From: an uncultured Actinomycetes bacterium
GTDB lineage: Bacteria; Actinomycetota; Acidimicrobiia; IMCC26256; PALSA-555
Length of the DNA stretch: 8,699 nt
Assembly (NCBI GenBank): GCA_937927875.1
Contig: CALEYV010000100.1
Span: forward strand, 1-8,699
Direction of reading: 5' to 3'
Positions 1 to 6,622 of this stretch are shown here, in pieces; position 1 is the first letter of the stretch, and each line of letters opens with the position of its first letter. Position numbers and translations under genes: made by a program. The notes beneath the pieces are model-generated. The model had not been told where the DNA came from. It saw only the letters and a list, made by a program, of their open reading frames with translations, and did not search any database.

Positions 1-1879
1 AGTCGTCGACCGAGAGGTGCACGCCGAGCGCCCGCAGGGCGCGCAGCGTCGTCACGGCCGACTCGGCGTCGTGCATCAGGGTGCTCTCGGTGATCTCGAG
101 CCACACCGCGGCCGGGTGGATGCCGCTGCGGCCGAGCACCGCCGCCACCGACTCCACGAGCGCCGGCTCAGCGAGCTGGCGGGGCGAGAGGTTCACGCTG
201 ATCGTCACCAGCGCGCCCTGGGCGTGCCAGGCCGCGGCCTGCCGGCAGGCGACCTCGAGCGCCCAGACCCCGATCGGCACCACCAGCCCGGTCTCCTCGG
301 CGAGGGAGACGAACTCGTCCGGGCGCACCAGCCCCCGCTCGGGATGCTGCCAGCGCAGCAGCGCCTCGAAGCCGGACACCCGGCCCGTCTCGAGGCTCAT
401 GATCGGCTGGTAGTGCATGCGCAGCTCGCCACGCTCGAGGGCGCGGTGCAAGTCGTTGCCGGTGCGCAGCTGCCGGACCGCCTGGTCGTGGGCCGTGGCG
501 TCGTACAGACCAGCCCGGGCCCGGCCCTGGTCCTTGGCTCCATGCATGGCCGCGTCGGCGTTGCGGAGGAGCGTGTCGGGCGTCTCCAGGTCACCGGTCG
601 ACAGGGCGATGCCGACGCTGGCACTGACGAACACCTCGCCTTCGACGAGGGGCACCGGCTTGGACACCGCTGCCGCGACCCGGTCGGCGAGCTCGAAGGC
701 GGTGGCCTCGTCGGGGACGCCGCCGCACAGGATCACGAACTCATCGCCGGCGAAGCGGGCGAGGACGTCGTTCGGCCGGATGGCGGCCCGGAGCCGGTCG
801 GCGACGGCGACGAGCAGCCGGTCGCCGGCCGCGTGCCCGAGGCTGTCGTTGACGACCTTGAAGTGGTCGAGGTCGACGAAGAGGACCGCGACCCGACCGG
901 CCGTGGCCTGGTTCGAGAGCGCGTCGTGGAGCGCCTCGACGAGCCGGGCCCGGTTCGGCAGCCCGGTGAGGGGGTCGTGCACCGCTTGGTGCGCCAGGCG
1001 CGCGCCGCTGGCGCGCCGCTCGGTGACGTCCTCGGCCTGCCCCATCAGGTACAGGGGGGCGCCGGCGCGGTCCCGCACCAGCGAGACGGTGAGGGCGATC
1101 CACAGCGGTCGCCCGTCGATGTGCAAGAACCGCTGCTCGATCCGGACGTGGGGCGAGTCGCCGCTGATGACGTGGCGCATCGCCTCGATGACCGCCTCGT
1201 GGTCGTCGGGGTGGATCAGCGACAGGGTGGGAGCGCCCGCCAGCTGGTCGTCGGCGCGCCCGAGCATCTGGGCCAGCGCCCGGTTGGACTGGGCGACGCG
1301 CCCGTCGAGGCCGATGAGGGCCATGCCGATCGGCGAGTGCTCGAACGCGGTGCGGAACCGCTCGTGGGCCTCACGGAGCTCGGCCTCGGCCCGGTGGCGG
1401 TCGGTGACGTCGCTGCAGGCGATGACGATCCCCTCCACGGCGGCGTCCCCGCGGAGGTCGTCGACGGCCGCCTCGAGGGTGACCCAGCGGCCGTCGGCGT
1501 GCTGGACCCGGAACTCGAGCCGCTGCGTCTCGCCCGGCGCCTCGGCGGCCGCGGCCATCCCGGTCGCGAGGCGCTCCAGGTCGTCGGGGTGAACGATGGC
1601 GGCAGGGGTGGTCCCGACGAACTTGGCGCCGCTGCGGCCCAGGACGCGGTCAGCCGCCGGGCTCACGTAGCGGATAGTCCCGTCGCCGTCGACGACCGCC
1701 AGGACCTCCCGCGACTCCCGGAGCAAGGCGTGGGTGCGGGCCTCGTTGCGGCGGAGGCGGACGCTCACCTCGTCGAGGGCGCGCCGGGCTGCCCGCTCGT
1801 GGAACCAGAGCACGAGCGCGGTGATGAACATGCCGCCGAAGAAGCCGGCGGCGAGGGCGAGCCCCGCCTCCATCCCCAT
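1..1879 (-). CDS. Membrane-anchored PAS-PAS-GGDEF-EAL cyclic-di-GMP protein (C-terminus cut by window edge)
   Basis: This is a bifunctional cyclic-di-GMP protein: GGDEF domains make c-di-GMP from GTP and EAL domains hydrolyse it. The frame is open from ATG 1879 to the window edge, giving 626 visible residues. The layout is one hydrophobic helix (about residues 5-26), PAS 1 (about 52-165, with DGTIRYVSP), PAS 2 (about 175-290, with HSPIGMAL and HPDD), GGDEF (about 295-455, opening with DPLTGLPNR at 302) and EAL (from about 475). The GGDEF signature is AGDEF (377-381), a variant seen in active cyclases, and an RPND inhibitory I-site lies five residues before it. The EAL side keeps the catalytic EAL motif (505-507), N563 in VNLS, E598 in LEITES and the metal-binding Asp pair at 625-626, so it looks hydrolytically competent as far as it is visible. 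A second ATG at 1873 is an equally possible start. It follows meaB by about 31 bases and is probably cotranscribed. The signal sensed by the PAS domains is unknown. The domain call is firm; net activity cannot be judged. Confidence 0.93.
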   Translation of the reverse strand, partial: MGMEAGLALAAGFFGGMFITALVLWFHERAARRALDEVSVRLRRNEARTHALLRESREVLAVVDGDGTIRYVSPAADRVLGRSGAKFVGTTPAAIVHPDDLERLATGMAAAAEAPGETQRLEFRVQHADGRWVTLEAAVDDLRGDAAVEGIVIACSDVTDRHRAEAELREAHERFRTAFEHSPIGMALIGLDGRVAQSNRALAQMLGRADDQLAGAPTLSLIHPDDHEAVIEAMRHVISGDSPHVRIEQRFLHIDGRPLWIALTVSLVRDRAGAPLYLMGQAEDVTERRASGARLAHQAVHDPLTGLPNRARLVEALHDALSNQATAGRVAVLFVDLDHFKVVNDSLGHAAGDRLLVAVADRLRAAIRPNDVLARFAGDEFVILCGGVPDEATAFELADRVAAAVSKPVPLVEGEVFVSASVGIALSTGDLETPDTLLRNADAAMHGAKDQGRARAGLYDATAHDQAVRQLRTGNDLHRALERGELRMHYQPIMSLETGRVSGFEALLRWQHPERGLVRPDEFVSLAEETGLVVPIGVWALEVACRQAAAWHAQGALVTISVNLSPRQLAEPALVESVAAVLGRSGIHPAAVWLEITESTLMHDAESAVTTLRALRALGVHLSVDD

Positions 1880-1910
1880 CCACAGGGTTATCGACAGGCG
1901 GTCGGGCGGA

Positions 1911-2903
1911 CTAAGCGGTAGTTCCGGAGCGCCCACGGGGGTCGAGGAAGGCCTCGAGGACCCGCTCGGCCGCCACCGACGGGGGCAGCTGGCCGGCCGC
2001 GACGTCCGCCTCGAGGCCGCGGACCAGCTCGGCGACGGCGGGCGCGCCGCGGACCCGGTCGAGCAGCCCGGCGCCGATCTCGCTCCACATCCAGGACCGG
2101 GCCTGGTCGGCCCGCCGGTGGGCGAGGGCGCCGCTGGCGGCGAGCGCGTCCTCGAACGCGTCGATCGCGGCCCAGAGCTCGTCGACACCGGTGCCCTCCA
2201 GCGCCGAGCACTCGAGCACGGTCGGGGTCCACTCCGGATGCTTCGGTCGCAGCAGGTGCAGCGCCGACGCGTACTGGCCGGCCGTCTCGTCGGCGGCGCG
2301 CCGCAGATCGCCGTCGGCCTTCGTCACCACGACGAGGTCGGCGAGCTCGATGATCCCGCGCTTGATGCCCTGGAGCTCGTCGCCAGCTCCGGGCGCGACG
2401 AGGACGAGGAAGCAGTCGGCCATCCCCTCGACCGCGACCTCGGACTGGCCGGTGCCGACGGTCTCGACGATCACGACGTCGAACCCGGCCGCCTCACAGA
2501 GCAGCATCGCCTCCCGGGTGCGGCGCGCGACCCCGCCGAGCGTCCCGCCGGTGGGCGACGGTCGCACGAACGCCTCGGGGCGACGGGTGAGCTCCTCCAT
2601 CCGGGTCTTGTCACCCAGGATGGAGCCGCCGGAGCGGGTGCTCGACGGATCAACGGCGAGGACGGCGACGGTCTGACCGTGGTCGATGATTCGCTGCCCG
2701 AGCGCCTCGATGAGCGTGGACTTCCCGGATCCGGGCGAGCCCGAGATCCCGACCCGGCGGCTGCGCCCCGCGCGCGGCGTCACCTCGGTGAGCAGCGCGT
2801 CGGCCTCGATCCGGTGGTCGGGCCGGGTGCTCTCGACGAGGGTGATCGCCCGCGCCAGCGCGCGGCGGTCCCCGTCCTGGATCCGCGCCGCGAGCTCGGT
2901 CAC
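1911..2903 (-). CDS. meaB: MeaB/ArgK-type G3E GTPase, chaperone of methylmalonyl-CoA mutase
   Basis: This is a cytoplasmic P-loop GTPase of 330 residues, a usual length for MeaB/ArgK (human MMAA homologue). In characterised members it gates adenosylcobalamin delivery to methylmalonyl-CoA mutase and protects the mutase from inactivation, using GTP hydrolysis. The sequence shows Walker A GSPGSGKST (55-63), a DPSSTRSGGSILGDKTRM-type block (about 85-102), the switch segment ETVGTGQSE (147-155), the guanine-specificity motif TKAD (194-197) and an SALEG segment near 233. These are diagnostic of the family. The start is a GTG at 2903, placed 25 bases after the mutase stop; no clear Shine-Dalgarno precedes it, so translation may be coupled to the mutase. 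It ends in TAG at 1911-1913. The adjacent mutase makes the older name ArgK (arginine/ornithine transport kinase) inappropriate here. Confidence 0.96.
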   Translation of the reverse strand: MTELAARIQDGDRRALARAITLVESTRPDHRIEADALLTEVTPRAGRSRRVGISGSPGSGKSTLIEALGQRIIDHGQTVAVLAVDPSSTRSGGSILGDKTRMEELTRRPEAFVRPSPTGGTLGGVARRTREAMLLCEAAGFDVVIVETVGTGQSEVAVEGMADCFLVLVAPGAGDELQGIKRGIIELADLVVVTKADGDLRRAADETAGQYASALHLLRPKHPEWTPTVLECSALEGTGVDELWAAIDAFEDALAASGALAHRRADQARSWMWSEIGAGLLDRVRGAPAVAELVRGLEADVAAGQLPPSVAAERVLEAFLDPRGRSGTTA

Positions 2904-2928
2904 CGGCGGCCGCGGGTCGTCGGCACCG

Positions 2929-5070
2929 TCAGGAGCGTCGACGGCGCAGCAGCCCGAGCACCTCCGAGGCGGCGGCGGGGATGTTCGTGCCGGGGCCGAA
3001 GACGGCGGCCACGCCCGCGTCGCGCAGGAACGCGTAGTCCTGGGCGGGCACGACGCCGCCGACCACGACGACGATGTCGTCGCCGCCCTGCTTGCGCAGC
3101 TGCGCCAGCAGCTCGGGGACGAGCGTCTTGTGTCCGGCGGCCTGACTGCTGACGCCGACCACGTGCACGTCGTTCTCGACCGCGTCCCGGGCCGCCTCCT
3201 CCGGGGTCTGGAACAGCGGGCCGACGTCGACGTCGAAGCCGAGGTCGGCGAACGCGGTCGCGATCACCTTGGCCCCCCGGTCGTGGCCGTCCTGGCCCAT
3301 CTTCACGACGAGGAGGCGGGGGCGGCGACCCTCGGCCTTCGCGAACTCCTCGACCTCGGCCCGGGTGCGCTCCCAGTCGTCGTCGCCGGCCGCCGTTCCG
3401 GCGTACACGCCGGAGATGGTCTGCACGGTGGCGCGGTGGCGGGAGAACACGCTCTCGAGCGCGTCGGAGATCTCGCCGACGGTGGCCCGGGCCCGGGTCG
3501 CCTCGATGGTGAGCTCGAGCAGGTTGGCGTCCCCGCGGGCGCCCTCGGTGAGGGTCGCCAGGGCGGCGTCGACGCGCGACTGGTCGCGGGTAGCACGCAG
3601 GTGCTCCAGCCGCTTGACCTGACCGGCGCGCACGGCGGTGTTGTCAACGTCGCGGATCTCGACCTGCTCCCCGTGCGGCGCCTGGTACTTGTTCACGCCG
3701 ACGATCACCTCGTCGCCACGGTCGATGCGGGCCTGGCGACGGGCCGCGGCCTCCTCGATGCGCAGCTTCGGCATGCCCGCCTGCACGGCCTTGGTCATGC
3801 CGCCGAGGGCCTCGACCTCCTCGATGAGGGACCAGGCCGCGTCGGCGAGCGACGCGGTGAGCGCCTCGACGTAGTACGAGCCGCCGAGCGGGTCCACGCT
3901 GTGGGTGACGCCGCTCTCCTCCTGGAGGATGAGCTGGGTGTTGCGCGCCACCCGGGCCGACGTCTCGGTCGGGAGCGCCAGCGCCTCGTCGAAGCTGTTC
4001 GTGTGGAGGCTCTGGGTCCCGCCGAGCACGGCCGCCAGCGCCTCGAGGGTGGTGCGAACGATGTTGTTGTACGGGTCCTGCTCGGTGAGCGAGACCCCCG
4101 ACGTCTGGCAGTGGGTGCGCAGCATCAGCGACGCCGGGTTCTTGGGGTCGAAGCGGCGCATCATCCGCGACCAGAGCAGCCGGGCCGCCCGCAGCTTCGC
4201 GACCTCCATGAAGAAGTTCATGCCGATCGCGAAGAAGAAGGAGAGCCGGCCGGCGAAGGCGTCGACGTCGAGGCCCCGCTCCAGGGCCGCGCGTGCGTAC
4301 TCGAGCCCGTCGGCGAGGGTGAACGCCAGCTCCTGCACCGCCGTCGCGCCCGCCTCTTGCATGTGGTAGCCGGAGATCGAGATCGAGTTGAACTTCGGCA
4401 TGTGCTCGGCCGTGTACTCGATGATGTCGGCCACGATCCGCATGCTCGGCTCGGGCGGGTAGATGTAGGTGTTGCGGACCATGAACTCCTTGAGGATGTC
4501 GTTCTGGATGGTCCCGGCCAGCTGGGACTGCGCGACGCCCTGCTCCTCGGCGGCGACGATGTAGCCGGCGAGGACGGGAAGCACCGCCCCGTTCATGGTC
4601 ATGGAGACGGTCATCCGGTCGAGGGGGATCCCGTCGAAGAGGACCTTCATGTCCTCGACCGAGTCGATCGCGACGCCGGCCTTCCCGACGTCGCCGACGA
4701 CCCGGGGGTGGTCGCTGTCGTAGCCCCGGTGGGTGGCGAGGTCGAAGGCCACCGACAGCCCCATCTGCCCGGCGGCCAGGTTCTGGCGATAGAACGCGTT
4801 CGACTCCTCGGCGGTGGAGAACCCCGCGTACTGGCGGATCGTCCACGGCCGGTTCGCGTACATCGTCGCCCGCACCCCACGGACGAACGGCTCGAAGCCG
4901 GGCAGGGTGTCGACGAACTCGAGGCCCTCGAGGTCCTCGGCGCGGTAGAGGGGCGACACCGGGATCCCCTCCGGGGTCTGCCACGTCAGCCGGTCGGGGT
5001 CGCCCTTGACCTCCTTGGCCGCCAGCTCTTCCCAGTCGGCCCGGTCGTGGTGCGGGAACCGCTCGCCCAT
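2929..5070 (-). CDS. mutB: Methylmalonyl-CoA mutase, catalytic and B12-binding domains in one chain (MutB-type large subunit)
   Basis: This adenosylcobalamin enzyme interconverts (R)-methylmalonyl-CoA and succinyl-CoA in propionate, odd-chain fatty acid and branched-chain amino acid metabolism. It has 713 residues. The N-terminal TIM-barrel domain covers about 1-560 and the C-terminal B12 domain about 582-713. RQYAGFS carries Y81, MVRNTYI carries R199 and SGYHMQ carries H236. These sit at a constant offset of 8 from Y89, R207 and H244 of the Propionibacterium enzyme. Tyr and Arg at the first two sites mark methylmalonyl-CoA rather than isobutyryl-CoA mutase, which carries Phe and Gln there. 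The B12 domain has DGHDRG with the axial ligand His (H596), VSSQAAGHKTL (640-650) and VVVGG. ATG 5070 is chosen because homology begins near it; the frame stays open to a GTG at 5238, but that Pro/Arg-rich extension overlaps the upstream gene. No small MutA subunit is visible, so it may be a homodimer or its partner lies elsewhere. meaB follows directly. Confidence 0.97.
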   Translation of the reverse strand: MGERFPHHDRADWEELAAKEVKGDPDRLTWQTPEGIPVSPLYRAEDLEGLEFVDTLPGFEPFVRGVRATMYANRPWTIRQYAGFSTAEESNAFYRQNLAAGQMGLSVAFDLATHRGYDSDHPRVVGDVGKAGVAIDSVEDMKVLFDGIPLDRMTVSMTMNGAVLPVLAGYIVAAEEQGVAQSQLAGTIQNDILKEFMVRNTYIYPPEPSMRIVADIIEYTAEHMPKFNSISISGYHMQEAGATAVQELAFTLADGLEYARAALERGLDVDAFAGRLSFFFAIGMNFFMEVAKLRAARLLWSRMMRRFDPKNPASLMLRTHCQTSGVSLTEQDPYNNIVRTTLEALAAVLGGTQSLHTNSFDEALALPTETSARVARNTQLILQEESGVTHSVDPLGGSYYVEALTASLADAAWSLIEEVEALGGMTKAVQAGMPKLRIEEAAARRQARIDRGDEVIVGVNKYQAPHGEQVEIRDVDNTAVRAGQVKRLEHLRATRDQSRVDAALATLTEGARGDANLLELTIEATRARATVGEISDALESVFSRHRATVQTISGVYAGTAAGDDDWERTRAEVEEFAKAEGRRPRLLVVKMGQDGHDRGAKVIATAFADLGFDVDVGPLFQTPEEAARDAVENDVHVVGVSSQAAGHKTLVPELLAQLRKQGGDDIVVVVGGVVPAQDYAFLRDAGVAAVFGPGTNIPAAASEVLGLLRRRRS

Positions 5071-5080
5071 GCTGGTTTCG

Positions 5081-5086
5081 AGGGTA
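5081..5086 (-). promoter_or_regulatory. Possible -10 hexamer upstream of the methylmalonyl-CoA mutase
   Basis: On the minus strand TACCCT fits TANNNT and ends ten bases before the ATG at 5070, which would give a transcript with a leader of only a few bases. No ribosome binding site is seen in front of the ATG. The 82-base gap after the small upstream gene leaves room for a separate promoter. A TANNNT match alone is common by chance, so this is tentative. Confidence 0.25.
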
Positions 5087-5152
5087 GACGGGCGCGGCGG
5101 AGGTGCCCGGACTGCCGCGTCGCTGCCCGGTCGGCTCGGGGGCGGCGCCGGC

Positions 5153-5365
5153 TCAGCTGGCTCGGGGGAGGTCCGGCTCGGCCTTGAGCAGCGACGCCCG
5201 GGCGGCGGCCACACCGGCCCGCCCGACCTGCCGGGCACCGGCGTCGAGGTGCCAGTCGTTGGCCCAGCGAACGGCCCGACGGGTCCGCCGGGACACCACG
5301 CGGGCCCGCCCCCGCGTCGAAGACGAGCGGGTCGGCGGGTCGACGAGGCGCAGCTGCGTGCTCAC
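5153..5365 (-). CDS. Small Arg-rich protein of unknown function (70 aa)
   Basis: I do not recognise a named family. The predicted 70-residue protein starts at GTG 5365 and stops with TGA at 5153. The first 33 residues contain ten arginines and no acidic residue except D9. Then comes a tryptophan-bearing segment (VRWANDWHLDAG, 32-43), followed by a likely amphipathic Ala/Arg helix (about 44-62). There is no signal peptide or membrane segment. The basic charge would suit nucleic-acid or protein binding, but this is inference. Support for it being real: it fills the gap between the mutase and the divergent desulfurase, and a -10-like hexamer lies six bases before the GTG, as for a leaderless message. 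The other strand and frames give no better candidate. It lies 82 bases upstream of the mutase in the same direction and could be the first gene of that operon. A chance open frame in GC-rich DNA is not excluded. Confidence 0.55.
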   Translation of the reverse strand: MSTQLRLVDPPTRSSSTRGRARVVSRRTRRAVRWANDWHLDAGARQVGRAGVAAARASLLKAEPDLPRAS

Positions 5366-5371
5366 GACAGG

Positions 5372-5377
5372 AGTATC
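5372..5377 (-). promoter_or_regulatory. Candidate -10 hexamer for the small Arg-rich gene (leaderless start)
   Basis: Read on the minus strand the hexamer is GATACT, four of six matches to TATAAT. It ends exactly six bases before the GTG at 5365, so transcription would begin at or next to the start codon. No Shine-Dalgarno is present in the interval, which agrees with a leaderless message. No convincing -35 hexamer is seen upstream. This is a pattern call only. Confidence 0.35.
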
Positions 5378-5383
5378 GCCAGG

Positions 5384-5411
5384 GGGTGTGACATCCGTTC
5401 CCGGGTGTGAC
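5384..5411 (+). repeat. Direct repeat GGGTGTGAC, two copies 19 bases apart
   Basis: Exact nine-base copies lie at 5384-5392 and 5403-5411 in the divergent intergenic region, 19 bases start to start, close to two helical turns. Each contains a TGTGA half-site. The second copy is also the left arm of the GTGA-N6-TCAC palindrome. Spacing on the same helix face suits cooperative binding of a regulator. Chance cannot be excluded for so short a repeat. Confidence 0.4.
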
Positions 5412-5421
5412 GCACATCACC
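5406..5421. promoter_or_regulatory. CRP/FNR-family-like operator (TGTGA-N6-TCACC) in divergent promoter region
   Basis: TGTGA at 5406-5410 and TCACC at 5417-5421 are separated by six bases. This gives an exact GTGA-N6-TCAC core of the type bound by E. coli CRP and actinobacterial Crp/GlxR proteins. It is centred at 5413.5, about 45.5 bases upstream of the desulfurase GTG and about 48.5 upstream of the small-gene GTG on the other strand. It could therefore act on both divergent promoters. The -35 region of the desulfurase promoter looks weak, which is compatible with activator dependence. The identity of the regulator and any role of cAMP are inference. Confidence 0.45.
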
Positions 5422-5446
5422 TTCTTTCCCGGACCGGGGGCCCTCA

Positions 5447-5452
5447 TACACT
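5447..5452 (+). promoter_or_regulatory. Candidate -10 hexamer TACACT for the desulfurase-mnmA operon (leaderless start)
   Basis: TACACT fits the actinobacterial TANNNT -10 pattern and ends six bases before GTG 5459, so the predicted transcript begins at the start codon itself. The six intervening bases (CGGCTC) contain no ribosome binding site. No clear -35 hexamer lies 16-18 bases upstream. Leaderless GTG genes with this spacing are common in actinobacteria. Confidence 0.5.
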
Positions 5453-5458
5453 CGGCTC

Positions 5459-6622
5459 GTGACGGGCACGTATCTGGACCACGCCGCCAGCACGCCCATG
5501 CGGCCCGAGGCGGCGGCGGCGCTGCAGCTCTTCCTCTCCTCCTCGTTCGCCAACCCGTCCGGCATCCACGGCGCGGCCCGAGCCGCGAAGACCGCCCTCG
5601 AGGAGGCCCGGGAGACGGTCGCGGCGGCGCTCGGCGCCGAGCCGGGCGAGGTCGTCTTCACCGCCGGCGGGACCGAGGCGGACAACCTGGCCGTCGAGGG
5701 CGCGGCGCGCGCCGCCCGGACCCGCCACGGGCTCGACGGCGTCGTGACCACCGCCTTCGAGCACAAAGGCGTCCTGGCCGCCGTGGACCGACTGGCCGCG
5801 GAGGGCTTCGCCACCGGCCGCGTCGGCGTCCTCCCGGGTGGCACCGTCGACCTCGACGCCCTCGCCGCCGCGCTCGACGAGCGCACCGCGGTCGTCTCGG
5901 TGATGCTCGTGAACAACGAGGTCGGCACCATCCAGCCGCTCGCCGCGGTGGCCGAGCTCGTCCGGCGGCAGGCGCCCCAGGCGGTGCTGCACACCGACGC
6001 TGTCCAGGCCGTCCCGTGGCTCGACCTGGCCGCGGCCGCCGACGCCCAGCTGGTCGCGATCTCGGCCCACAAGTTCGGTGGTCCGAAGGGAACCGGCGCC
6101 CTCGTCGTCCGCGGCGACCTGCCCCTGCAGCCGCTCCTCGAGGGTGGGGGCCAGGAGCGCGGCCTGCGGGCCGGGACGGTGAACGTCGCAGGGGCGGTGG
6201 CGATGGCGGTCGCGCTGCGGGTCACGGTGGAACGCCGCGTCGAGGAGAACCGGCGCGTCGCCGCCCTGCGCGACCGGCTGCTCGCCGGGCTCACCGACGC
6301 CGTCCCTGACACGTTCGTCAACGGGGACCCGACCGTGAAGGTGGCCGGGAACTGCCACGTCGGGTTCCGCGGCATCGAGGCCGAGACGCTGCTGGTCGCC
6401 CTCGACCGCCAGGACGTCTACGCGGCCGCCGGGTCGTCCTGCTCGTCGGGTGCGACCGAGCCGTCGCACGTCCTCGCGGCCATGGGGCTGCCGCGGAACG
6501 ACGCGCTCGCCTCGATCCGGCTCAGCCTCGGGTTCGCGTCCACCGACGCCGACGTCGACCAGGCGCTGGCCACGATCCCGCCCGCCGTCGACCGCCTGCG
6601 AGCCCACGCCCTGGCGCGATGA
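5459..6622 (+). CDS. Cysteine desulfurase, group I NifS/IscS type
   Basis: This PLP enzyme of 387 residues converts L-cysteine to alanine and holds the sulfur as a persulfide for transfer to acceptors. The sequence shows the N-terminal YLDHAASTP, NPSGIH (32-37), GGTEADN (70-76), the cofactor-stacking His in FEHKG (H102), NNEVGTIQP (152-160), D180 and Q183 in HTDAVQA, the PLP lysine K205 in SAHKFGGPKG, ERGLRAGT (233-240) and the catalytic cysteine C328 in GSSCSSGAT. The long loop carrying SSCSSG places it in group I (IscS/NifS) rather than the SufS group. The GTG at 5459 is taken as start because homology begins at the fourth residue and a -10 hexamer lies six bases before it. The stop overlaps the mnmA start (ATGA), so its main job here is probably sulfur supply for tRNA thiolation; a role in Fe-S assembly is also possible. 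No scaffold or other Fe-S gene is adjacent. Whether iscS or nifS is the better symbol is unclear, so none is given. Confidence 0.96.
   Translation: MTGTYLDHAASTPMRPEAAAALQLFLSSSFANPSGIHGAARAAKTALEEARETVAAALGAEPGEVVFTAGGTEADNLAVEGAARAARTRHGLDGVVTTAFEHKGVLAAVDRLAAEGFATGRVGVLPGGTVDLDALAAALDERTAVVSVMLVNNEVGTIQPLAAVAELVRRQAPQAVLHTDAVQAVPWLDLAAAADAQLVAISAHKFGGPKGTGALVVRGDLPLQPLLEGGGQERGLRAGTVNVAGAVAMAVALRVTVERRVEENRRVAALRDRLLAGLTDAVPDTFVNGDPTVKVAGNCHVGFRGIEAETLLVALDRQDVYAAAGSSCSSGATEPSHVLAAMGLPRNDALASIRLSLGFASTDADVDQALATIPPAVDRLRAHALAR

Noticed and set aside
17..1921. Plus-strand open frame of over 600 codons opposite the GGDEF-EAL gene
   Set aside because: It is compositionally biased and without motifs. 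The minus strand carries PAS, GGDEF and EAL signatures across the same span.
2686..5187. Long plus-strand open frame of over 800 codons running antisense to mutB
   Set aside because: It has low-complexity Arg/Gly/Val/Asp composition with no domain. It is the mirror frame expected opposite a real GC-rich gene, while the minus strand matches methylmalonyl-CoA mutase residue by residue.
5071..5238. N-terminal extension of the mutase to GTG 5238
   Set aside because: The added 56 residues are Pro/Arg-rich and unlike the family, and would overlap the small upstream gene. Family similarity starts near ATG 5070.
5444..6607. Minus-strand open frame opposite the cysteine desulfurase
   Set aside because: It is Arg/Gly/Val/Asp-rich with no recognisable domain. 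The desulfurase on the plus strand has every catalytic motif.
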